Of a stretch of 64,000 nt of DNA, positions 13,620 to 25,400 are shown one piece after another. The first letter of the stretch is position 1; each line of letters starts with the position of its first letter. The stretch comes from Anthopleura xanthogrammica (taxonomy: Eukaryota > Cnidaria > Anthozoa > Actiniaria > Actiniidae): the NCBI GenBank assembly GCA_964019055.1, contig OZ025218.1, forward strand, positions 5,585,259 through 5,649,258, in the 5' to 3' direction. Below the pieces are notes generated by a model. It ran no database searches. It was not told where the DNA came from and saw nothing but the letters and a program-made list of their open reading frames with translations. Position numbers and translations under genes: made by a program.

Positions 13620-14445
13620 TGCACATAAACCTTCTAATCACTATCTAGTATGTCTAAAGTTGTACTTTGTGGTAATTATGTGGGTTGTAATGGGTTATTT
13701 AGCTCGTAATTTGGGCGCATTTTTCATCAAATGTCAAACTTCAACTTTTTCAGGCAAAATTCACCAGGCGCGCTAACAGGCCTGCGCGGTCAAACCAGGG
13801 ACGCCTTGGTTTTTTTTAATCAACACAGGATACCCAATCTTATAAAAATATAGTTTTCTTTTGGTTTTTTTTTCCTGATTCTTTTTGAATTACTCGTAAG
13901 GAAAAAATAAAACAGTAATTGAGATTTTATTTTCCCCCGCTATTTTCTTTATAAAGAGTAGCACAATGTTTATATTGGAGGGGAGGGTAAATTACAAATA
14001 TTGCGTGTTCACTCGTGACGGGTAGAGTAAACACTTAAAGCGTGCAATATAAAGAGTACTAAATAGTGATATTTTATGCTAATTCTATTGTTTAACAAGT
14101 ACTATTTAGTACTAAATAGACTAGCGATATGTTTTGCCGCTTTCGGTGTTTGCACTCTACTTAGTACAACTGACTAAAGGTAGAATATTCTATTGTTTTC
14201 TATTGTTTAATTAGTGCTATTTAGTACTAAATAGACTAGCGATATGTTTTGCACGCTTTTGGTGTTTGCACTCTACTTAGTACAACTGACTAAAGGTAGA
14301 ATATTCTATTGTTTTCTATTGTTTAATTAGTGCAATTTAGTTCTAATTAGCACTATTTTCCCCCCAAGTTTAGTGAGAGCTCTCTTGGTGCAACCTATTG
14401 TTTTCTATTTTTAGGACTAGTTGTTTCAAAGAACAGCGCGTAACA
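13620..14445. other. intergenic region between BDP1 and the UGT pair
   Basis: Holds the shared 5' regions of two divergent genes. A block at about 13690-13830 (TTTAGCTCGTAATTTGGGCGC...GACGCCTTGGTTTTTTT) recurs at 16445-16570 and 16720-16850, ahead of the second UGT copy. A two-copy tandem repeat follows. No TATA box could be assigned with confidence. Confidence 0.5.
14088..14335. repeat. two tandem copies of a 116-bp unit
   Basis: TATTTAGTACTAAATAGACT...GACTAAAGGTAGAATATTC is repeated almost exactly, followed by the start of a third copy. It lies directly upstream of the UGT pseudogene. Confidence 0.8.
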
Positions 14446-16039
14446 ATCTTTTGCTTTGCACAAATTTGTTTTTATCTTGCTTTTTTCGCATTAGATTGTG
14501 CTCATACAGCTCATATTATTGGTGTACCTAGTATAGGGATGAGTCATAGTCGAGTTTTGGGGAAGATTGGCCGTGAACTTGCAAAACGCGGCCACAAATA
14601 TACCCTTCTTGTTCCGTCTGATCTTGAAAAAGACTTCCAGTACTTGAATACCACTCAAGGATTCCAAGTGCTATCTTTTGAATCCAACTTGACAAAGGCG
14701 TCACTAGGAGCTCAGATGACGAAACAAAGTTTTGGGAACATTGACATCAAGAAGAATCTCAAATTATGGATAGAAACGTGTGAAGACATGGTAAAGAGTG
14801 ATTTGTATTCCAAAAGGTGGAACGATATTGAATTCATGTTGTGTGATATTGCCATGCTATGTTGCCCTATCTTGGCCGATAAACTTGGAATCCAAAGAGT
14901 TGACATTTCTCTGAGTGGATTTGGCGGTTCCTTCCTCAGTGTCATGGATAACTTTCCCAACCAAATTGCATACATTCATCAAATGTCCTTTTGGCTCCCA
15001 AGTGGACTGTCTTTCTTTGGTCGTATTCGAAACACCGTGATGTATGGCTTTGGGTACATATTGCACCGATTCTATTTGATTCCATCACATGAAAAGGTCT
15101 GGCAGAAGCATGTCCCTAAATCAAAGTTCCAAAATTTTGACGAACTTTTGAGGTCAACAGGATCGTTACTTGTTCCGAAAGTTTTCAGTTTCACCAAGCC
15201 ACGCCCTGTTGCATACAGCTCATATTAAGTTTATAGATGCAATATTTCCAGAACCAGCCAAGCTACTAACACCAATTTTTCAGGAAATGTTCTCATCAAG
15301 TCCTCATTATGATGTGGTAGTAGTATCGTTTGGTACAACAATCTCGAACCGGAGTTTGAATTTTGTAGAAATCCTTGCCAGTGCCTTAGAAAAGCTTCCT
15401 GCTCTAGTGATTTGGAAACACAAGGGGTCAGTACCATCCAACATTGGAGAAAATGTGAAAATATTTTCATGGATTCCTCAAAATGACCTTCTGGGTGATC
15501 CAAAGACAAAACTCTTCATAACACATGAGGGGTTGAATAGTATTTATGAGCAAACTTTCCATGGTGTGCCAATGGTTGTCATACCATTTTTTGGTGACCA
15601 GTTTGATAATGCCGCAAATGTAAAGAATGCTGGTTTTGGAGAAACAATTGATCTCGTAAGTTTGACAACAGAAAATATAGTTGATGCTGCTACAAAAGTT
15701 CTTAGTCAAGAATCTTACATTGAAAATGCTGAGAGGATTTCCAACAGAATGATATTCCCTGGAAAAGTTTCAAAGTTGGGTGGCAAAACATATGTCCAGC
15801 CATTAACCCGTACTCCCACAGAGCAAGCAGCTGATTGGGTGGAATATGGGTTGTATAATAATGCTGCCCTTCACTTCCGTGGTGAGGCAGACTACTTGTC
15901 TTTTGTACAGCTTTATCTTTTGGACGTGTTGGTTGTTCTTCTGATATTGTTGTATTTAGTTTTAAAGGTGATGTATTTGGTTGTGAAATTTGTTGTCAAC
16001 AAGGTTTGGTCTTCGAGATTGAAGTCAAAAAATGATTGA
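14446..16039 (+). pseudogene. UDP-glycosyltransferase pseudogene (copy 1)
   Basis: Single-exon relative of the intact UGT at 17050-18636. Three lesions are visible against that copy. The start codon is ATC at 14446-14448 where the intact gene has ATG. An alteration of net +4 nt near 15215-15225 shifts the frame, so the N-terminal half stops at 15226-15228 and the C-terminal half continues in another frame to 16039. In the donor-binding signature the intact THGG reads THEG. The C-terminal membrane span and KxKxx tail (ending KSKND) remain. The last about 650 bp are almost identical to copy 2, whereas the first 900 bp differ at many sites. It may still be transcribed, but it cannot make a full enzyme as written. 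Confidence 0.85.
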
Positions 16040-16261
16040 GAATATCTAGATCACCTTTAAAACTATACTGAAAATAATTCCAGTAAAGTGCAAAAGAAAA
16101 CCTACTTTTTGTTGATGAAATTTGTGCCATTTCTTTCGTATTTCCCAGTGATTCCCATGCACATTCAAGATAATTTTACTCTGTTTTTCAATATGACCTG
16201 ATGACCTTGAATTAGGCTACTCATAACAGATTATGATTTTTGGCTAAAAAAATGGGGGCCA

Positions 16262-16443
16262 CAGTGGCGGATCCAGAATTTTACAAAGGGGGATTCCATT
16301 TCGTCTTCACTCTTTCAACAACTGATACGTAAAACTTCATTGCAGGACGCATTCTCATTATTTCATATACCCCTTTTCAAAGGGTCTGATGCTCAAAGGG
16401 TGGTTCCGTGGAACCCATGGAAACCCCTCTGGATCCGCCACTG
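16262..16443. mobile_element. hAT-type MITE (CAGTGGCGGATCCAGA termini)
   Basis: Perfect terminal inverted repeats CAGTGGCGGATCCAG and CTGGATCCGCCACTG bound 182 bp. CAGTGGCGGATCC ends are known from hAT-superfamily non-autonomous elements in many animals. Flanks share GGCCA, a possible part of an 8-bp duplication. Confidence 0.8.
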
Positions 16444-16444
16444 G

Positions 16445-16850
16445 GCCATCCACCGCAGTGCCTGTTGTTTAGCTGGTATAAACTTGGGCGCATGAAAACT
16501 CTTTTCAGGCACAGTTTACCAGGCTTACGCGGTATATACGAGGAACGCCTTGGTGTTTTTTTATCCGCATGCATAGTAAACAATCTTCAAAAAAATATTT
16601 TTTCTCTTGGATTTTCTTAATTTTTTGGTGACCATGCTGTAAATATAAGGCATGCTAGCGCTGGTTTTGGAGAAACAATTGATCTCATAACAGTTTATCA
16701 TTTTTGGCTAAAACAGTGAGTGCCATCCACCGCAGTGCCTGTTGTTTAGCTCGTATAAAAAAGGGCGCATCAAAATTCTTTTCAGGCACAATTTACCAGG
16801 CTTACGCGGTATATACGAGGAACGCCTTGGTGTTTCTTAATAAAAAAAAT
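16445..16850. repeat. duplicated upstream block of the UGT units
   Basis: GCCATCCACCGCAGTGCCTG...ACGAGGAACGCCTTGGTGTT occurs at 16445-16566 and again at 16720-16842, both on the plus strand, with a diverged copy at 13690-13830. The second copy has TCGTATAAAAAAGG, a possible TATA-like sequence, but it lies about 300 bp from the start codon. Confidence 0.7.
16621..16689 (+). pseudogene. short UGT relic
   Basis: TTTTTTGGTGACCA followed by GCTGGTTTTGGAGAAACAAT matches the UGT donor-site segment (FFGDQ...AGFGETIDL) of the two neighbouring copies, with internal deletion. It is bracketed by two copies of the upstream block (16445-16570 and 16720-16850), so it looks like the remainder of a third tandem UGT unit. 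Confidence 0.7.
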
Positions 16851-17049
16851 TTTTCCTTTTGGATTTTCATAATTACACGTAAGGAAAAATACAATAATAA
16901 TTGAAATAACTTTTCGTTATTTTCTTTTTCAAAAGTAGCACAATGCGTAATGCGTGCGTTTATACTCGTATTAAAAAAGATATGGGAGGGGAGGGTAAAG
17001 TACAATTATTGTCTCGTGTTCATTTTTGAGGTGTAAATGGAGCATAACA

Positions 17050-18636
17050 ATGGTTTGCTTTGCCCAAATTTGTTTTTATCTTGCTCTTTTGGCATTAGAT
17101 TGTGCTCATACCGCTCATATTATTGGTGTACCTAGTATAGGGATGAGTCATGGTCGAGTTTTGGGGAAGATTGGCCGTGAACTTGCAAAACGCGGCCACA
17201 AATATACCCTTCTTGTTCCGTCTGATCTTGAACAAGACTTCCAGTCCTCCAACACCACGCAAGGATTCCAAGTGCGATCTTTTGAATCGAACTTCACCAA
17301 GGCTGTACTAGAAGCTGTGATGTTGAATCAAAGTGTTGGGAACAGTGATGCGAAGAAAAACCTCGAATTATGGGTTGGAACGTGTGAAGATATGGTTAAG
17401 AGTGACTTGTATTCCAAAAGTTTAAAAGACATTGAATTTATGTTGTGTGATATTGGCATGATATGTTGCCCTATCTTGGCCGATAAACTTGGAATCCAAA
17501 GAGTTGATATATCTCCAACTGGATTTGTGGACCCTTTCCTCAGTATCATCCACAATTTTCCCAATCCAGTGGCATACATTCCTCAAATGTCCTACTGGTT
17601 GCCTAGCAGACTTTCATTCTTTAGTCGTGTGCAAAACACCTTGATGTATGGCTTAGGGTACATGCTATATAGATTCTATTTGACCCCATCGTATGAAGAG
17701 ATCTGGCAGAATCATGTCCCGAAATCAAAGTTCCAAAATTTGGACGAACTTTTTAGGTCAACAGGAATGTTACTCATTCCAACAGATTTCATTTTGACAA
17801 AGCCACGCCCTGTGGCGGCACATGTCAAGGTGATAGGTGCAATATTGCCAGAACCAGCCAAGGCATCACCAAGTTTCCAGGAACTGATGTCATCTACTCA
17901 TCACAAGGATGTGGTTATAGTGTCGTTTGGAACAGTAATTTCTAACTTCAGTTCCAATTTTGTAGAAATCCTTGCCAGTGCCTTAGAAAAGCTTCCTGCT
18001 CTAGTGATTTGGAAACACAAGGGGTCAGTACCATCCAACATTGGAGAAAATGTGAAAATATTTTCATGGATTCCTCAAAATGACCTTCTGGGTGATCCAA
18101 GGACAAAACTCTTCATAACACATGGGGGGTTGAATGGTATTTATGAGGCAACTTTCCATGGTGTGCCAATGGTTGTCATACCATTTTTTGGTGACCAGTT
18201 TGATAATGCCGCAAATGTAAGGAATGCTGGTTTTGGAGAAACAATTGATCTCGTAAGTTTGACAACAGAAAATATAGTTGATGCTGCTACAAAAGTTCTT
18301 AGTCAAGAATCTTACATTGAAAATGCTGAGAGGATTTCCAACAGAATGATATTCCCTGGAAAAGTTTCAAAGTTGGGTGGCAAAACATATGTCCAGCCAT
18401 TAACCCGTACTCCCACAGAGCAAGCAGCTGATTGGGTGGAATATGGGTTGTATAATAATGCTGCCCTTCACTTCCGTGGTGAGGCAGACTACTTGTCTTT
18501 TGTACAGCTTTATCTTTTGGACGTGTTGGTTGTTCTTCTGATAATGTTGTATTTAGTTTTAAAGGTGATGTATTTGGTTGTGAAATTTGTTGTCAACAAG
18601 GTTTGGTATTCGAGATGGAAGTTAAAATCTGATTGA
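17050..18636 (+). CDS. UDP-glucuronosyl/glucosyltransferase, intact single-exon gene
   Basis: A GT1-family enzyme expected to move a sugar from a UDP-sugar to small lipophilic acceptors, acting in the ER lumen. It is 528 residues, the usual UGT length. The first ATG in the homologous frame is at 17050; upstream in-frame codons precede it but include no ATG. A hydrophobic leader (residues about 1-20) precedes the HIIGVPSIGMSHGRVL segment, where His34 is the likely catalytic base. The UGT signature runs from about residue 339: WIPQNDLLGDPRTKLFITHG, then GVPMVVIPFFGDQFDNA. A C-terminal membrane span at about 490-515 is followed by a short cytosolic tail ending KLKSD, which fits a KxKxx ER-retrieval signal. 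No intron is needed. The subfamily and the substrate cannot be told from sequence alone. Confidence 0.93.
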   Translation: MVCFAQICFYLALLALDCAHTAHIIGVPSIGMSHGRVLGKIGRELAKRGHKYTLLVPSDLEQDFQSSNTTQGFQVRSFESNFTKAVLEAVMLNQSVGNSDAKKNLELWVGTCEDMVKSDLYSKSLKDIEFMLCDIGMICCPILADKLGIQRVDISPTGFVDPFLSIIHNFPNPVAYIPQMSYWLPSRLSFFSRVQNTLMYGLGYMLYRFYLTPSYEEIWQNHVPKSKFQNLDELFRSTGMLLIPTDFILTKPRPVAAHVKVIGAILPEPAKASPSFQELMSSTHHKDVVIVSFGTVISNFSSNFVEILASALEKLPALVIWKHKGSVPSNIGENVKIFSWIPQNDLLGDPRTKLFITHGGLNGIYEATFHGVPMVVIPFFGDQFDNAANVRNAGFGETIDLVSLTTENIVDAATKVLSQESYIENAERISNRMIFPGKVSKLGGKTYVQPLTRTPTEQAADWVEYGLYNNAALHFRGEADYLSFVQLYLLDVLVVLLIMLYLVLKVMYLVVKFVVNKVWYSRWKLKSD

Positions 18637-20254
18637 AATTATAGATTAGTAAAAAAAAAGAAATTTAGGAAACTTAAAACTATCTTGAAAACAGGAAAAT
18701 ACAAAAGAAATCCCACTTTTTCTCAATGGAAGTTGTGCCATTTCTTTTCTATTTTCCATTTTAGCCTTGTATCCAAGATATTTTTGTAATGGGCACTGCT
18801 GATGTGATAAATTAAGGTTATGATAATATTACTATACTATTATTAATATATTATTATATGTTATTTTAAAAGAACCACACAACGTTTTTTTGTAATTAAC
18901 TTTCTGTGATTTAATAGTTTGACAAATTAAAATTAAAATTAATTAATTAAAATTCTTGTATTAGTATTGGTATTATCACCATCTAATTATCGTACAATTT
19001 GTTCTTACTGTACAATATATTAATTAATTTTCTATTGAATTGACATTTAATGCAATATAACACAGGTCTAAAAACAATCCATACCCCTCCCCTCCCCTCC
19101 CCACACAAAAAGGGCTGTAAATATCACAATGTTCAAGGCAAGGTTACTTTCTTTAACTTCCAAGGTAAGATACTGAGGGTCTATGCAATGTCAACTCCTC
19201 TAGTCTTTGTGTGTAGGAGGGGAGAGTATGGATGTTTCTGAACTCTAGTTTTACTTATGCACCTATCACTGTTAGGCCCCAGGGAGTTGGCTACACTGAG
19301 GAATTTGGGGATTTTCACATTACTCTATGCCTCCTCCCCCAGTATGAGATTTAACAAGTGCCACTGTAGAATGCTAAAAAGAGGCTGGAAATAATCAAGG
19401 GATAATATAAAATAATCGAGGGATGGGAATTTGACTGACGGAAACTACTGGGGAAAATCTGCTGATCTGATCATCCCTCAACCCTGGGGTTTAAAAGTGA
19501 TAGGAGTTCAATGTTATATATAGTATGTCATACCCTAAAATTTAGTAGAAAAATGATTCTTATTAATATCCAGAAAAAGGCAAAAGGTGAGAATACTGAA
19601 ATCTGGGAAATTACCAGACTATAAGTAGGTGTGAGCTTTTTGAGTACAGTAACTTCATGTACTGTAATGACTAGAGGGAGAACCATTTTAGAACACAAAT
19701 TGAAATGAGTGGCTAGTTTTAGGGAGGTTTGGGTGGTTCACTCAATTCCCAATTTGTAATTGATTTTGAGACTTTTTGAATTTTTTTGAGACAAGGGAGA
19801 GAAGAACACATCAAACAAACTCAACTCACATATGATCCAGTCTGAGGTAAGTCTCAAGCCCAAACCACAGGGAGGTGAGCAGAAAATCACTACACCACCC
19901 ATTCCAAGCTGGGAGGATGGGGTAAGAGGCAGCTGTAAACAAGCTACCTTAATAATTACTCTGTTCCCTCCAAAAAATTCAACAATTATTTATAAAAGTA
20001 AAGGACATGATATTGAAAGTCTATTTTTGGGACTTGCCGGGAAAACCTCACATTTCCACCAGCCCTTCCCCCTAAAAAAAATCCTGTTTCTGCCCCTGAT
20101 TAAGGACATAAATGGTGGATGAATGCCATTCTAGATGTTGCCATTCTAGATGTTGCCATACATGTGTTTTCCATTTCAAAGCTTGCAAGGGTGCAATATT
20201 AGATCGGTCACAGTACTCCTTTCTTCTCAGAATAATGCATCCTATGGATATATA

Positions 20255-20340
20255 CCGTCACCTTATTGGTTCAGTTGGTTGAGCACAACCTGTCGTGCTG
20301 TAGGTCTTGAGTTCAAGCCCTGACCAAATGAACATTCATC
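20255..20340 (+). mobile_element. tRNA-derived SINE head
   Basis: An A-box-like TGGTTCAGTTGGTTGAGCAC is followed about 30 nt later by a B-box-like GAGTTCAAGCCC. The acceptor stem does not pair, so this is not a functional tRNA gene. Confidence 0.5.
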
Positions 20341-20527
20341 AGAGCGAATGCAAATGGCTGCAAATGGTTAGACCTTTGCCAAGTCTGATGAACTGATCAA
20401 ATGAATGCAAGATCACTACATAATTTGTAAAATCCTTTTAAAGGGGCCACAGCAGTTGGATGAAAATCTATCAAATAATAAATATGGAAATGACTTGAAA
20501 CTTGGTTAAACTTATCTATATGGCCCC

Positions 20528-20796
20528 AATAGACGCATCAAGAGTTCCGCGCTGCTGCTCAATGCGCATGCTCAGGGGATTAAAAAGTGGGATGATATTT
20601 TGTATGATATGCAATTTTTCGGTATATTTGATTCAGAATTCGCTTAACGGTACGTGATCCTGAATATTTAGTGAAAAATGTACTTGACAAGAAAGATACA
20701 ATTAAAATATAGCATATTTTACAAATTTTATCCCGCTTTTTAATCCCCTGAGCATGCGCTTAGAGCAGTAGCACGGAACTCTTGATGCATCTATAG
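20528..20796. mobile_element. foldback element with GCATGCTCAGGGGATTAAAA arms
   Basis: Left arm AGACGCATCAAGAGTTCCGC...GGGGATTAAAAAG pairs with right arm CTTTTTAATCCCC...GGAACTCTTGATGCATCT, about 65-70 bp each. Non-coding interior. Confidence 0.75.
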
Positions 20797-21184
20797 ACCG
20801 ATCTTTGGTGACGTCAATGTCTACATTTTGCTGCATTAACATGTGACTTTCCCTTTTTAGCCAAACTTACACCAAATCCATTCTGAATATCAAAAGAGCA
20901 TCATAAAATTAGCTTATTTTTAAAATTTGAGCTTGACACATCAAATAGATTTTGTGTGAAGCTCACTGGTTTAAAAATCTCTAAATTTTATCATTAGCAT
21001 TTTTGCCACCCAGTAACTTTGGAAGCTGATATTTCGGAAAGTATTGCATGTAAAGAGCTAACAATTTCGTAAATTACTTATATCAATGAGATCTTTTAAG
21101 TTTTGGGTTCAGTTTGTATTTTTCTTGACTTTAAACCTGATGCTAATGAGCAAAATATTGTAAACAAAGAAGATGTAGAATGAT

Positions 21185-21299
21185 GAAGTTATACCTCTAT
21201 CGCCCTGCCTGGCTTAACAGTGGAGGAAAAAATGCTAAAACTGGCTTAATCCGAATTCGAACCAGGCAGGGCGATAGAGGTACAACTTCTCAAAGGTCA
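21185..21299. mobile_element. short foldback with TACCTCTATCGCCCTGCCTG arms
   Basis: Arms of about 30 bp (GAAGTTATACCTCTATCGCC and its near reverse complement) enclose about 50 bp. Confidence 0.7.
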
Positions 21300-22010
21300 G
21301 CTAAGATTTCTTTACTTTATTTCACATTTTGACGATTTTATTGAGGTTTTTTATAGATCCCCATACATTTTTTTTATAATATGACACCAAAGAAACCCGA
21401 TCAGCTTTGGCTACCTGTACATGTGTATACACCTATTTTCAAAAAAGTTGTGGGAGCCAAAGGAGATTCTAATGCAAGACTGAAAGGAATTATGGGCATA
21501 TATACAACTAAACACGAATAATCGAGCCCTTTAAAATGGTTTCATCAACTAAAAGGGCCAGATTGAAAAAATGACAATGTTCTTTATCTGCTTAATAACC
21601 CTAATAAAGATTAATTGATTGATTGATCAATTGAAAAACAACACTAGATATCTCAACACTAACCTATATGTTCTTAATGAGAATAATAATAAGAAACACA
21701 AGTCATTATTCCAGCTATTCTTGGATCTTGGAATGACCTATCTCCTATCGGTTATTAAATGCCTATCACCCGGGGCCTATCGCCTTTGGCTCTAACAACC
21801 TTTTCTGAAATAGGTATAATTATTTATTATATGAAATAGAGTGTGATATTGAGTGACATCAAAATGATAAAATTGATATCCCCACTCCCACCAGTGGCCA
21901 GTGGGGATACGATTTATATCAACACTGGTGGTGACAAATTTCGACTTTTTGCTCAGCTTCTCAAATTTTTCATTATTTTTCATTGAAGATTTCATATAAT
22001 AAACAGAACA

Positions 22011-22061
22011 TTACATGGCCGCTTGAAGATACGAATTTTATCTTCTCGTGCTGATATTATC

Positions 22062-22092
<31 letters not shown>

Positions 22093-22147
22093 GATAATAT
22101 CAACACTCGAAGATAAAATTCGTATTTCCGCGCGACCATGTAATATC
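22011..22147. mobile_element. palindromic MITE, copy 2
   Basis: ATTACATGG...CCATGTAAT termini with internal arms TTATCTTC...GAAGATAA. Same family as 4971-5112. It lies just 3' of the receptor stop codon at 22189, so it is probably inside the receptor 3' UTR. Confidence 0.7.
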
Positions 22148-22188
22148 CTATATGTACTAACCATTTCCTGGTAAAGCATGAGCAGCAG

Positions 22189-22430
22189 CTATATAAGGGG
22201 TTTGTCATATTCAACTTCATCTACATTGTTCTCTGGTTCATCATAGATTCCATAAATTTCCTGTTGAAGGTATGAATTCGAAATGGCTGGTTAAAACTTT
22301 GTAATTAGCCTCCACTATCAGGCTTACGTGTATCAACCTAAATATCAAATAAAGTTCTGTGCATATAAATGAGTGATTTATACTTACGAGATCGGGGAGC
22401 ATATTTGCAGTTTTTAGAGTTTTCTTTTTC
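22189..22430 (-). CDS. receptor cytoplasmic tail (last two exons)
   Basis: Exons 22388-22430 and 22189-22260 encode the juxtamembrane KKK-rich segment and a 23-residue end. It contains YGIY, YDEP and YDKP; the last two fit YxxP, the class of site bound by Crk-type SH2 domains once phosphorylated. Stop TAG is at 22189-22191. No kinase or Box1/Box2 segment is present. Confidence 0.7.
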
Positions 22431-25400
22431 CTGAAAGTAAGATATTACATAGATTGGTAACTCGAAAGCATTAACTATTTTAACCACCCTACATACATAT
22501 ATCTACATATTAATCTCTTATTATTATTAGTTTGCCTCGTTTTTCACTCTATAAAGTTAACATATTATATAATTTTCATGATTATGCCAAGTTTCTGAAA
22601 ATTTTTGAGAATTTGGATATATATAGCACATATTTTTTTTGCACACATTATTTCAATTTTTGTTTGAAAATCGCCATAAAAACAGTTGTAAAATGATTGC
22701 AAACAATCATGTTAAATAGCCTCATTACCTATGCACAAATAAAATTAAACAAATTTGTCCTAAAATTATGATTAAATGGCAGTATAACACTTACATAAAT
22801 ATGTAATACTATATATTATGTATATATATCCAAAATTCTCAAAATTTTTCCAGAAACGGTATAGTATTTAAATCAAATATGTTGTCATCATCAAGGTAGA
22901 GTGCAAACAATGTAACCGTGAAACATTAACAAACACTAATTTTGCTAAATTTCACTAAATTAGTCTAGTGTTAATTAAGTGTGATCACTGAACCGCGAAT
23001 GCATGCATTGTACATTTCGTATAATTGTGGAATTGCGTCTTGATTTTGCGGCAGCACAAACGAATAAAGACTCAAAAATGATTTTACTTGCGTATTGTAG
23101 TTATTTTAGCTTTGGTTGTGTCTTGCGTCTTGATTTTGCGGCAGCGCAAACGAATAGACTCAAAAACGATTTTACTTGCGTATTGTGCGCTAGGACGCTT
23201 GGCTGATTGCACGTGCACACTAAATTTAGTCTATTCACGCTTCGACTATTTTTCACTAATTTCTACTAAATTTCGACTATTGAATAGTTTTTGTGTTTCA
23301 CAGTTATATTGTTTGCACTCTATTTGGAGTGTCTATGATTATTATATATATTATATACTGTATGAGGTGCATAAAAAAATCCTTACCTGCAAAAGCGGCA
23401 ATAAACAACCACCATGACTATGATTACAGCACATATGGACACTAATAATCCAAGAATAATCCCTACTATTTTGCTAGGATTAGACAATTTCGTCATTGTT
23501 GAATCAGGTTCAACTGGAAATAAAACATGTTGAATGAATAAATAATAGGCTTTTTCACGTAATTCCATGATGGCGTCATCTTACTACATGCACCACTACC
23601 AAAATGCTTTGGGAGTTTTCTTTCTTTTTCAAATTTTACTTCCTTATGAAGTAGTAAGACAATTTGTGCTAATTAACTGAACAAAAGAAAGTGTGCAAGG
23701 GATTCTGGTAGTTGTAGTAAATGACAACATGATGCAAAAGGCCTATTGCAAGTTTTTTGTTGTCACAAATTGACATCAGAGAATTGAGCACAGTGATGGA
23801 AGCACAAAAAATGTGAATAAAAGGTTAAAGTTGCATTAGCTACTGCTAGTGCTTTTGAAATGCTGTTATATTTGTTTAAAATATTGAACAAAATAAAAAA
23901 CAATGTGCCTTTGTTTTCAATGATGTTTTCTTACACCTCTCAGCAAAGCCGGCAGTAGAAGCAGATGGTGTCAGCAGTGGGGTCTGTTTACTAATACAGC
24001 ACAGTACATTGTAGGCCAATCAATGCACCCATAGTGAGATGAGTATATAATAATAATTAATTATACGGCACTGTGGAAGTTCCAAAACACCCAAGAGGTT
24101 TTACCTATAGACCTTTTCAGCTTTGGTATCATTTTTTTCCATTTCCGGCCACATGTCATTCTCTAGTGTATTATATCTTTGTTTAGCACTTGCACATATG
24201 AGAAGACACATGAATATGGATACAAATCAAAGAAAAAATCCTTCTCAAGAGAATGACGTGTCTGAAATATGAAAATATTACCCCCAAGCTAAAGAGATCT
24301 ATTACTCAACCATCATTTTATCATTTTGTCACTTCATGCTCTGTTTCTTTTACAATAAATTATTACCAGTGAGTAAAGCATATAGATACCTTTTACATAA
24401 CAGCTATTGCTAATACCACTGCATCCACACTTGTTGCATACGTTAGAAGATATCTGGATGAGTTTGTGTGGCTTAGGAAAGGTCAAATTGATATTAGTTT
24501 GACTTGCATTCACAGACAAGATGGTTTTGTTGTTGGTGCCGTGAAGGATCTCGTATACTGTTAGTGGTCCATTAAAATGCTTCTTGGATGGAGGCTGCAA
24601 CAAGTCAATCAATCATCTGTTTATTGATTTATTCATATCCTTTTATCTATCCATCTAACCGACCACCCACCCATCCCTCAATCCCTTCCTCAATCAAACC
24701 ATCCATTCATCCTTTCTCTCTCCATCATCCATCCATCCATTTATCCATCCCTCAATCCCTTCCTCATCCATCCATCCTCTCCCTCCATTCATCTCTTTCT
24801 CCCTCCACTCATCTCTCTCTCCCTCCATTCACCCACTCTAAATGCAAGTTGAAAATTACAAATATCAAGTGAAAATAAATTGAATTTGCATTTTCTAGCT
24901 AGTTCTCTTTTTAGAAGATAATCATTATAATATGCATAGAAAAACAAAGTCTTTGCATTTGCATCCAATCCATTTATCTCATAGCTGCTAAATGCACAAG
25001 ATATATGTACCTTGTCACTCAGTCATTCAATTGCAATCAACAAAAAAATGGTTAAATATGTACCTTCCAAGAAACCCCCACAAAACTGACATTAAATGAA
25101 TCATCTTTCATCAGAGAACACCTCAGATCCTGTGGAGGCTGATCAGGGGCTAGAAAGGTAGAAAAGCCATATCAGATACTTAACAATTAGTCCTTGAGTC
25201 CGAATGGTCTACGAGTCATGGGCTATTGACTCGTAGGCCATGAGGGCGAGAGGTCTAATTGTTTTAGTAAAAACCTACTAATCGGTCCAATAAAAGGATG
25301 CAAAAAGTTTTGAATTTTGCTTTAAATATTTTTTTTTTTTGGTTTTCAAAACCGGCGCTTTTCGCTTCTAGAGGTCTATCACTAATAGACCCCTAGTAGC

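Larger units (their letters stand above)
18637..22188. other. intergenic region, repeats only
   Basis: AT-rich flank of the UGT gene, then a tRNA-like SINE head at about 20255, foldbacks at 20528-20796 and 21185-21299, and a palindromic MITE at 22011-22147. A minus-strand AATAAA lies at 21823-21828, 361 bp past the receptor stop, and may be its polyadenylation signal. No exon was recognised. Confidence 0.55.
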
